From: an uncultured Verrucomicrobiota bacterium
GTDB lineage: Bacteria; Verrucomicrobiota; Verrucomicrobiia; Opitutales; Opitutaceae
Direction of reading: 5' to 3'
Length of the DNA stretch: 32,279 nt
Assembly (NCBI GenBank): GCA_903904685.1
Contig: CAIVDS010000056.1
Coordinates: forward strand, 1-32,279
Shown: positions 1 through 6,950 of the stretch, one piece after another
Numbering within the stretch: position 1 is the first letter of the stretch
Layout of the letters: every line of letters begins with the position of its first letter
Translations under genes and position numbers: made by a program
Notes under the pieces: generated by a model
The model's input: only the letters and a program-made list of their open reading frames with translations
Told to the model about the DNA's origin: nothing
Database searches by the model: none

Positions 1-605
<605 letters not shown>

Positions 606-751
606 CGAACGGGAATACCCCTGGAATCCAAAAAGTGCGCACCCGTCGAATCCCTGACGGCAAGCACGCAGCCTCCGAAATGATCTCAGGGAAACTCGCC
701 CCCGCCGTTTCCGCTGGCCGTGCGGCACGCTTGCAGGTTTAAGAGGGAACT

Positions 752-1045
752 ATGGCGATGGAGTTTGGTTGGTGGGACAAGAATCCAGAAGATGGCAAAT
801 ATCAGATCTGTGTGCGTATACACGGCGGCAACGCCGAGTGGACCCGCAAACAGGGTCATCACAATGCTTGGGAACCCTACGGCCCCATCACCGAGGCCGA
901 CTGGGACAAGCTCCTCTATGAAGCCGGGCGCCGCGTGCCCCGCCGCCTGATTTCCCCCAAGCAATTCGCCGAAATCGAATCCCTGAGGAACAAAAAAACC
1001 GTCATTGCCCGGCCTTCACGGCCCGGCCCCGGACCGACCAGATAA
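752..1045 (+). CDS. Small hypothetical protein, 97 aa
   Basis: This frame begins with ATG preceded by a GAGG-type ribosome binding site (AGAGGGAAC, 741-749), which supports it as a real gene; a second ATG two codons on (758) is an alternative start. The protein is rich in Trp and charged residues near its N-terminus (FGWWDKNPEDGKY) and carries no signal peptide, membrane helix or motif I recognise. The last 44 bases overlap, in convergent orientation, the end of the NUDIX gene, and the Pro/Arg-rich tail is written in that overlap, so the true product could be shorter if there is a sequencing error. Function unknown. Confidence 0.6.
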   Translation: MAMEFGWWDKNPEDGKYQICVRIHGGNAEWTRKQGHHNAWEPYGPITEADWDKLLYEAGRRVPRRLISPKQFAEIESLRNKKTVIARPSRPGPGPTR

Positions 1046-1547
1046 ATTTAAACGCCCGCGTGAACTCCCTCGGCCGGTCCTCGATGCCCCGGTTCACTTC
1101 CTCCTCGGAAAACCAGGCTCCGCGTTCAATCTCGGCAGGATTCAGGGCAAAGGGACCTTCGCTTCGCAGCCGGTAGACCCACACAAATTCCCAGCCGGTA
1201 TCCTTGCACGAATCGACCTTGAACAAGGCCGTCAGCCCGTATTCCGGCACAACCGTGAGGCCGATTTCCTCCTTCAGCTCGCGCACCACCGCGGCGTCAT
1301 AGCCCTCCCCGCTGTCGAGATGACCCGAGGCCGAAGAATCCCAGCAACCGGGGGACGTGTCCTTCAACATCGAGCGCTTCTGCAAAAAAACCCGACCGGC
1401 CGCGTCGAAGACAAACGCATGCACCGCGCGATGCCACAGCCGCTTGGCATGGACCTCCCCGCGCGTCGCCTGGCCGACGACCTCGTCGCGATCATTGACC
1501 ACGTCGAACACCTCGTCGTCTCGCTGGGCTGTCAGAACGGTCTCCAT
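1002..1547 (-). CDS. NUDIX hydrolase (YfcD / IPP-isomerase-like subgroup)
   Basis: The 181-residue protein carries a complete Nudix box at residues 75-97: G75, E81, then R89-E90-L91-K92-E93-E94-I95-G96-L97, matching Gx5Ex7REUxEExGU, with the Glu cluster that binds Mg2+. The N-terminal pattern (DVVNDRDEVVGQATRGEVH, then a Trp-His-Arg-Ala run) is typical of the YfcD-like branch related to isopentenyl-diphosphate isomerase, whose members hydrolyse nucleoside-diphosphate-linked substrates. The actual substrate cannot be read from sequence. It is cytoplasmic. The gene ends convergently with the 752-1045 gene (44-base overlap) and starts 62 bases from the divergent gene at 1610. The ATG is at 1547; no strong ribosome binding site is visible. 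Confidence 0.9.
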   Translation of the reverse strand: METVLTAQRDDEVFDVVNDRDEVVGQATRGEVHAKRLWHRAVHAFVFDAAGRVFLQKRSMLKDTSPGCWDSSASGHLDSGEGYDAAVVRELKEEIGLTVVPEYGLTALFKVDSCKDTGWEFVWVYRLRSEGPFALNPAEIERGAWFSEEEVNRGIEDRPREFTRAFKFIWSVRGRAVKAGQ

Positions 1548-1609
1548 GTTTTTGTTGTCGCTTCAGGAGAAGCGTGCCCTTTCGTGTGTCAAACCCGACC
1601 AAAAGTTCC

Positions 1610-2086
1610 ATGCCGAAAATTGACGTCAACAAGGTAGCCGAAATCCTGAAAAGAAACGATATCGAGCCCTCCCTCCTCCGCCAGATTGTCGAAGAGATGA
1701 ACCTGCTCGTTCAGCCCGAGGTCGACGAAGAAAAGCCGCCCGCGCTCAAAAAGCAGTTCGCCATCCTCATTTCCGATCCCGAGGGCCGCCTGCCAAAGGG
1801 CAACGATTTCGTCGGCTGGGTGCTCCAGATCCCGGAAAACGAAAGCGTGCTCACCACGCAGGAACGCATTTTCAAGGCCGTTTACGAATTCAACACGACC
1901 AAGAAGGGTCGCCTGATGCCCGCCACAACTGTCGGTGAGGCGCTCGAAAACGTCCCCGCCAAACACTTCAAGGAAACCGGCGTCTTCGTGAAAACCAAGA
2001 TTCCCGTCCTCATGCTCAAGACGGACAACGAAATTCCGTCCGACGAAGCCAAGGCCAAGGACGCCCGCCGTCACCGCCTGGAGTAA
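1610..2086 (+). CDS. Conserved-looking hypothetical protein, 158 aa
   Basis: I do not recognise this family. The protein begins MPKIDVNKVAEIL and is a soluble, charged sequence without signal peptide or membrane segments. A helical N-terminus (about residues 5-35) leads into an alternating alpha/beta-looking core (AILISDPEGRLP, FVGWVLQIPE, TGVFVKTKIPVLML) and an acidic-basic tail. A GTG at 1574 in the same frame has AGGAGA 4 bases upstream and would add 12 residues (total 170), so translation could start there. I prefer ATG 1610 because the added residues look non-native (Ser/Pro/Arg), but the AGGAGA keeps the choice open. It is divergent from the NUDIX gene and convergent with the DUF192 gene. 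Confidence 0.7.
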   Translation: MPKIDVNKVAEILKRNDIEPSLLRQIVEEMNLLVQPEVDEEKPPALKKQFAILISDPEGRLPKGNDFVGWVLQIPENESVLTTQERIFKAVYEFNTTKKGRLMPATTVGEALENVPAKHFKETGVFVKTKIPVLMLKTDNEIPSDEAKAKDARRHRLE

Positions 2087-2107
2087 AACCTTGGGGCGGC
2101 CTCCATC

Positions 2108-2647
2108 TCACTCAGCGCTCAAATACGTCGCCGCCTCAAATCCGCGCGCCTTCAACGCGGACGCAAGTGCCTTCATGTCCAGCTTTGCGCCCGGCTTCAC
2201 TCCATGCGCCGCAAACCAGCCTTGGTTCATCTCCAGCGCGAATTTCAGCGCCATGCTTCGCGAGCGCACCGGAGTCTCGTCAAAAGGATACATCGGGTAG
2301 ATTTCCTGAAGTTCGCCGGTTGCATCGAAGAACCCCACATCAAGCGGAGTCGGAGTGTTGCGCATCCAAAAGCTCTGCTGCTGGGGCTTTTCGTAAATAA
2401 AAATCATCCCCTGATCCGGCTTGAGGTCGCGCCGCCCCATCAAGCCGTGCTGCATCTCATCCATGCTGACCGCGAGCTGCATCCGCACGCTTTGCCGGCC
2501 GACCTTGATCGCAAAGAAATCCACCATCGTCTTCGGCGCCACCTGCGCCTGCGGCGCATCTCCCCGTCCGCAGCCCGTAACGGCCAGCAGAGCGACGAAA
2601 ACCATCAACATGCGAAGGAACGATGAAAGCGGATTTGCGTTTTTCAC
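2108..2647 (-). CDS. DUF192 family lipoprotein
   Basis: This 179-residue protein starts at GTG (2647) and has a lipoprotein signal: basic N-terminus, hydrophobic run at about residues 13-23 and lipobox VTGC with Cys26 as the lipidation site. The remainder matches DUF192: HGLMGRRDL, the QGMIFIYEKPQQQSFWMRNT core, PLDVGFFDATG and a terminal segment with FALEMNQGWFAAHGVKPG. DUF192 proteins are small exported beta-rich domains of unknown biochemical role; in some halophilic archaea and bacteria they are fused to or sit near secretion genes. It is divergent from the M24 peptidase gene across a 43-base gap. Membrane-anchored location is inferred from the lipobox. Confidence 0.9.
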   Translation of the reverse strand: MKNANPLSSFLRMLMVFVALLAVTGCGRGDAPQAQVAPKTMVDFFAIKVGRQSVRMQLAVSMDEMQHGLMGRRDLKPDQGMIFIYEKPQQQSFWMRNTPTPLDVGFFDATGELQEIYPMYPFDETPVRSRSMALKFALEMNQGWFAAHGVKPGAKLDMKALASALKARGFEAATYLSAE

Positions 2648-2690
2648 TGGGAGGCTGAGTAGTCATCCCGCTGGTAAATACAACTTCAAC

Positions 2691-3827
2691 GTGGTACGCA
2701 CTATCCCGTCACTCCTTCTCTACTCCGACACCGCCCGCAGCGCCGACATGCTCTACTTCGGCCGCTTCAACGTGCCGGATCCGTTCATCGCCCTCGGCAT
2801 CGGTCGCAAAAAAATCGCCGTGCTCAACGCCCTTGAGTTCGGCCGCGCCCGCAAAACCTCCGGCTTCGATGTCGTTTTCCCGCTGGAGCCGTGGCTGAAA
2901 AAAGCCCGCGAACGGCACACCGACGCCAAGGTTGGAGCCGCCGAGGTCATCGCCCTGCTCGCCCGCCACTACAAGCAACGCGGTTTTTCGGTGCCCGAAG
3001 ACTTTCCCGCCGGCCTTTGCGATCGGCTCCGTGCGCTCGGCCTCAAAATCACCCCCGTCGCCGCGCTTTTCCCCGAACGTGAGATCAAGACCGCCGCCGA
3101 AGCCGCCGCCATTCGCGAGGGCAACCGGTGCAGCGCCCTCGGCATCGCCGCCGCCGAAAAACTTCTGCGCGCCAGCAAAATCATAGGCGGCAAGCTCGTC
3201 CACAACGGCAAACCGCTCACCTCGGAAAAACTCAGAACCGCCATCGAGATCGCCTGCCTCGAAGCCGGCGCCCTCTCCATCGGCACCATCGCCGCCGGTG
3301 GCGACCAAGCCTGCGATCCGCACGAACGCGGACACGGCCCGCTGCGCGCCAACGAACTCATCATTGTGGATGTTTTCCCACGCGTGAGCGCCACCGGCTA
3401 CCACGGCGACATGACGCGCACTTTCCTCAAAGGGCGCGCCAGCGAGGCCCAACACAACCTCGTTTCCGCCGTCCGCGCCGCCCAGCTTGCATCCCTCCAC
3501 GTCGTCCGTACCGGCGTCAACGGTCGTCATGTCCACCAGCAATGTCTCGATGTCTTCGCGCGCCATGGTTTCGAAACGAAGCATACGCCAAAAGGATCGG
3601 TCGGCTTCTTCCATGGCACCGGCCATGGACTCGGTCTTGATGTACATGAACCGCCGCGCATGTCGGGCACCGTGGATTACATCTTGAAAAAAGGTTCCGT
3701 CGTCACGGTGGAACCCGGCCTCTACTATCCGGGACTTGGCGGCTGCCGCATCGAAGATGTCGTCCAAGTCACCGATGCAAAACCCAAGCTCCTCTCCTCC
3801 TTTCACTACGACTGGGAGTTGCGTTGA
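2691..3827 (+). CDS. M24 family metallopeptidase (Xaa-Pro aminopeptidase-like)
   Basis: The 378-residue product has an N-terminal creatinase-like domain (about 1-135) and a pita-bread metallopeptidase domain with all five dimetal ligands in place: D227 (IIVDVFP), D240 (GDMTRTF), H312 (GTGHGLGLDVHE), E341 (VEPGLYY) and E355 (RIEDVV). M24B enzymes remove an N-terminal residue before proline; some relatives have other substrates. I chose GTG 2691 because conserved-looking sequence (LLLYSDTARSADMLYFGRF) begins just after it; ATG 2748 would cut into that block. No strong ribosome binding site precedes it. It is the first gene of a compact plus-strand run, and its stop lies 2 bases before the Fpg start, so co-transcription is very likely. 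Cytoplasmic. Confidence 0.9.
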   Translation: MVRTIPSLLLYSDTARSADMLYFGRFNVPDPFIALGIGRKKIAVLNALEFGRARKTSGFDVVFPLEPWLKKARERHTDAKVGAAEVIALLARHYKQRGFSVPEDFPAGLCDRLRALGLKITPVAALFPEREIKTAAEAAAIREGNRCSALGIAAAEKLLRASKIIGGKLVHNGKPLTSEKLRTAIEIACLEAGALSIGTIAAGGDQACDPHERGHGPLRANELIIVDVFPRVSATGYHGDMTRTFLKGRASEAQHNLVSAVRAAQLASLHVVRTGVNGRHVHQQCLDVFARHGFETKHTPKGSVGFFHGTGHGLGLDVHEPPRMSGTVDYILKKGSVVTVEPGLYYPGLGGCRIEDVVQVTDAKPKLLSSFHYDWELR

Positions 3828-3829
3828 CC

Positions 3830-4642
3830 ATGCCCGAACTCGCCGAAGTCGATTTTTTCCGCAAACGCTGGAACCCGGGGCTGGGGCATAAAATCGAGCG
3901 TGTTTTCCTGCATGAAAATTCCGGCGTCTTCAAAACCAGCGACCCCAAGCTTATCGCCCGACACTTGACCGGCGCGATGCTGCTCTCCTCCGAAGCCGCC
4001 GCCAAACAGATGCTCTTTCGCGTCAGCAGCGATGGTTGGCTCGGTATCCATCTCGGTATGACCGGCGAACTCGCCGTGCAGCCCGCCGGCTATGCGCCGA
4101 GAAAACACGACCACCTCGTGCTCGTCCAAAAAAAGCAAAGTCTGGTGTTCTCCGATTTTCGCATGTTTGGCCGCGTGCAGTTTTCCGTCGGGCCGACCGC
4201 GCCCGACTGGTGGTCGGACATCGCCCCGCCGGTGCTCTCGAAGCTGTTCACCATCGGAGCGGTGGCCGTCTTCCTCCTGCGCCGAGCCCGCGCTCCCATC
4301 AAGGCCGTGCTGCTCATGCAGGAACGTTTTCCCGGCATCGGCAACTGGATGGCCGACGAAATCCTCTGGCGCGCCGCCATTCATCCCAAGCGCCTTGCAG
4401 GATCGCTGACCGCCGGCGAAATCGAATCGCTCCACCGCGAAACGCGCTGGGTTGCCGATCACGCGCTAAGGATCATCGGTGCCGCCAAAACCGACACCTT
4501 CCCCGATCCGCCCAAAACCTGGCTCTTCCGCCACCGCTGGGAAAACGGCGGCAAGTGCCCCAAGACCGGCGCACTCCTTGTCCGAGAAACCATCGGTGGC
4601 CGCACCACTTGCTGGTCGCCTGCCCGCCAGAAACTCCGCTAA
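3830..4642 (+). CDS. Fpg/Nei-family DNA glycosylase with zincless finger
   Basis: This 270-residue protein starts MPELAEV, leaving catalytic Pro2 and Glu3 at the mature N-terminus, as in formamidopyrimidine-DNA glycosylase, which excises oxidised purines and nicks the strand. Lys59 corresponds to the conserved Lys of E. coli Fpg; HLGMTG and GIGNWMADEIL (helix-two-turn-helix) are intact. The C-terminal zinc finger is not: of the four expected cysteines only C243 has a counterpart, and the second, third and fourth positions read T246, S263 and R266. The C-terminal GGRTT..P..QKL pattern and GIGNW resemble the plant/fungal FPG branch with a zincless finger. ATG 3830 is chosen because Pro2 must become N-terminal. 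It sits between the M24 and SGNH genes, 2 and 13 bases away. Confidence 0.9.
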   Translation: MPELAEVDFFRKRWNPGLGHKIERVFLHENSGVFKTSDPKLIARHLTGAMLLSSEAAAKQMLFRVSSDGWLGIHLGMTGELAVQPAGYAPRKHDHLVLVQKKQSLVFSDFRMFGRVQFSVGPTAPDWWSDIAPPVLSKLFTIGAVAVFLLRRARAPIKAVLLMQERFPGIGNWMADEILWRAAIHPKRLAGSLTAGEIESLHRETRWVADHALRIIGAAKTDTFPDPPKTWLFRHRWENGGKCPKTGALLVRETIGGRTTCWSPARQKLR

Positions 4643-4655
4643 ATCTTTTCCCCTT

Positions 4656-5309
4656 ATGAAAATACCTGCCTCCTCCAAATTCGTCTTCATCGGCGACTCC
4701 ATCACTGACGCCGGTCGCGATCCCTCCGGCGAAGCCACCCCTTGGGGCGCACCCGGCACCGGCCGCGGTTATGTTTCCCTGATCGAAGCCTGGTTCGGGG
4801 CCACCCGCCCCGCCGACCGCATCCGCGTCATCAACAAAGGCACTGGTGGCAATGTCGTGCGCGACCTCGCCACCAGGTGGAAAACCGACGTGCTCGATCT
4901 CAACCCCGACTGGCTCTCGATTATGATCGGGATCAATGATGTCTGGCGCCAGTTCGACACCCCTCTCCGCACCGACCTTCATGTCGGTCTTGAAGACTAT
5001 ACCCGCGTGCTCACCGGGCTCGTCGAACAAACCCGTCCCCGTGTCAAAGGACTCGTGCTCGCCGCCCCCTATCTGATCGAGCCCAACCGCGCCGACCCCA
5101 TGCGCCGCCGCATAGACGAGTATGGTGCGGTCGTCAAAGCCCTCGCCGCCCGGCACGACGCCGTCTTTGTGGACACCCAGGCCGCCTTCGACGCCCTCAC
5201 CGTTCACACCCATCCGATGACGCTCGCCTGGGACCGCATCCACCCCAATCCCACCGGCCATCTCGCGCTCGCCCGCGCCGTCCTCCAAGCCCTCGGTGAG
5301 AAAATCTGA
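4656..5309 (+). CDS. SGNH/GDSL-family hydrolase
   Basis: The 217-residue protein shows the four SGNH blocks: S15 in FIGDSITD (nucleophile), the block II glycine in KGTGGN (about 62-66), N94 in IGINDVW, and the D193-H196 pair in WDRIHPNPTGH. This makes it a small serine esterase/acetylesterase of the lysophospholipase L1/rhamnogalacturonan acetylesterase type; substrate not determinable. No signal peptide is evident, so a cytoplasmic role such as deacetylation of imported saccharides is possible, but that is inference. ATG 4656 places the GDS block close to the N-terminus as usual. It lies 13 bases after the glycosylase and 9 bases before the TlyA-type gene, inside the same apparent operon. 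Confidence 0.92.
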   Translation: MKIPASSKFVFIGDSITDAGRDPSGEATPWGAPGTGRGYVSLIEAWFGATRPADRIRVINKGTGGNVVRDLATRWKTDVLDLNPDWLSIMIGINDVWRQFDTPLRTDLHVGLEDYTRVLTGLVEQTRPRVKGLVLAAPYLIEPNRADPMRRRIDEYGAVVKALAARHDAVFVDTQAAFDALTVHTHPMTLAWDRIHPNPTGHLALARAVLQALGEKI

Positions 5310-5318
5310 CCGTCGCCC

Positions 5319-6080
5319 ATGACCTCCCCGCGTCAACGTCTCGACGAACTGCTGGTCACGCGCGGCCTCGCGGCGACCCGTTCGCAGGCCAAGGCGCTCA
5401 TCATGTCCGGTCGCGTGCTCCACGGCACCGACCGGCTCGACAAACCCGGCAAGGAATTTCCCTCCGATATCGAGCTTATCGTCGAACAACCGCCCCGCTT
5501 CGTCTCCCGTGGCGGCGAAAAACTCCAAGGATTCGTCGAAAAATTCTCGATCGATCTGCGCGGCGCCCATCTGCTCGATGTCGGCGCTTCCACCGGCGGC
5601 TTCACCGACTGCGCCCTCCAAGCCGGGGCCGCCGACGCGGTGTGTGTTGACGTGGGCCGCGCCCAACTCCACCCGAAACTCCAAGGCGACCCGCGCGTCA
5701 CCAATCACGAAAAAATCAACGCCCGCCACCTCAATCCCGGCGACCTGCCGCGCTCCGCATTCGACGCGGTGGTGATGGACCTCTCGTTCATCTCGCTCAA
5801 AAGCGTTCTACCCGCCGTGTGGCCGTTCGTCACCCCCGGCGGCATGCTCATCGCCCTCGTGAAACCCCAGTTCGAAGCCGGCAAGGCCGAGGTGGACAAA
5901 GGCCGCGGCATCATTCGGGACGCCGCCGTACAGGAAGCCGTGCTCGCCGGCATACAGATCTTCGCGCTCACCCAACTTTCCGGGGCAACGCTGATCGGCA
6001 CGATGGACTCCCCCATCACCGGCACCGACGGCAACCGCGAGTTTTTGCTGGGATTGCGTAAAGTCGCTTTATCCGCGTAA
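5319..6080 (+). CDS. tlyA: TlyA-family RNA methyltransferase (S4 + FtsJ domains)
   Basis: The 253-residue product has an N-terminal S4 RNA-binding domain (about residues 5-60: [20 protein letters not shown]) joined to an FtsJ-like SAM methyltransferase domain. The SAM-binding loop [11 protein letters not shown] is at residues 87-97, the MDLSFISL block at about 153-160, and VKPQFEAGK at 181-189; K68, D154 and K182 fit the K-D-K-E ribose methylation centre. Characterised TlyA enzymes 2'-O-methylate cytidines in 16S and/or 23S rRNA and affect capreomycin susceptibility; older annotations call it haemolysin A. A tlyA gene beside nadK is a common arrangement in bacteria, and here nadK starts 11 bases downstream. 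Confidence 0.92.
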   Translation: MTSPRQRLDELLVTRGLAATRSQAKALIMSGRVLHGTDRLDKPGKEFPSDIELIVEQPPRFVSRGGEKLQGFVEKFSIDLRGAHLLDVGASTGGFTDCALQAGAADAVCVDVGRAQLHPKLQGDPRVTNHEKINARHLNPGDLPRSAFDAVVMDLSFISLKSVLPAVWPFVTPGGMLIALVKPQFEAGKAEVDKGRGIIRDAAVQEAVLAGIQIFALTQLSGATLIGTMDSPITGTDGNREFLLGLRKVALSA

Positions 6081-6091
6081 TTCCTTCCGCC

Positions 6092-6940
6092 ATGCCGCCC
6101 ATCCGCCACCTCGCCTTTGTCGTCAACGAGCAGAAAGCCGGCGCCCCTGAATTGGCGGCGACGTTGATCGCCCTCGCCCGCACCTCCGGCGCCTCGGTGA
6201 AACACGTATCCACCTTTCCGATTCCGACGGGGTTCCTGAAAGGGCAGGATGCCTGTTGCGTGATCGGCGGCGACGGCACCCTCCTCGGCGTTTCCCGCGA
6301 AGCCGCCCGCGAACAGGTTCCCATCATCGGCATCAACCGCGGCAGCCTGGGATTCCTCACCACGTTCTCGGCCGATGAAGCGCGCAACCAGTTCACAACG
6401 CTGCTGGCGGGCGAGTTCCAGATCACGTACCGCACGATGCTCGCATGCTCGACCGGCCCCGGACAGCACGATCTCGCCCTCAACGACGTGCTCATCAAGG
6501 ACGAGATCAACTCCCGCATCGTGCGACTTGAAGTCTTCGCCGATGACGAACTGGTGACCAACTACCATTGCGACGGTCTTATTTTTTCCACGCCCACCGG
6601 ATCCACCGCCTACAATCTTTCCGCCGGCGGACCGCTCATCCACCCGAGCGCCGATGTGATCGCGATGACGCCCATCTGCCCGCACACGCTGAGCAACCGC
6701 TCGATCATCTTTCGCGAAGGCGTAAAGCTGCGCGTTTACAACTGCAAGCCCGACTCCCGCCTGCTCGTCGCGATGGATGGTCAGCGCAACCTCCGTGTCT
6801 GCGCCGAGTCTCCGGTGGAGATTTCCATGGCGGCCCAACGTCTGCCGTTGGCGCAGCGTCTCGACTATTCGCATTTCTCGGTGGTGCGCACCAAACTCAA
6901 GTGGAGCGGCGGTGTCATCGACCCCGGTGGCAAGGCCTGA
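6092..6940 (+). CDS. nadK: NAD kinase
   Basis: The 282-residue protein carries the NAD kinase signature GGDGT at residues 59-63, the NDVLIKD block (the conserved NE/D motif region) and PTGSTAYNLSAGGP further on, followed by the conserved HPSAD...TPICPHTLSNR stretch. NAD kinase phosphorylates NAD+ to NADP+ in the cytoplasm and is usually essential. Length is normal for bacterial NadK. It ends the plus-strand run that starts at 2691; its stop is only 10 bases from the stop of the convergent M16 gene, leaving no room for a conventional terminator between them. Confidence 0.96.
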   Translation: MPPIRHLAFVVNEQKAGAPELAATLIALARTSGASVKHVSTFPIPTGFLKGQDACCVIGGDGTLLGVSREAAREQVPIIGINRGSLGFLTTFSADEARNQFTTLLAGEFQITYRTMLACSTGPGQHDLALNDVLIKDEINSRIVRLEVFADDELVTNYHCDGLIFSTPTGSTAYNLSAGGPLIHPSADVIAMTPICPHTLSNRSIIFREGVKLRVYNCKPDSRLLVAMDGQRNLRVCAESPVEISMAAQRLPLAQRLDYSHFSVVRTKLKWSGGVIDPGGKA

Positions 6941-6950
6941 AGAATCTCCG

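Noticed and set aside
2709-3806. Long open frame (365 codons) antisense to the M24 peptidase gene
   Set aside because: It mirrors a strongly supported M24 gene with all metal ligands; long antisense frames are expected from GC-rich codon bias, and its Gly/Asp/Glu-rich product resembles no protein.
4473-5729. Open frame of 418 codons antisense to fpg, SGNH and tlyA genes
   Set aside because: It spans three well-identified genes on the other strand and gives a low-complexity Gly/Val/Asp product.
5705-6874. Open frame of 389 codons antisense to tlyA and nadK
   Set aside because: Same artefact; both plus-strand genes carry diagnostic motifs.
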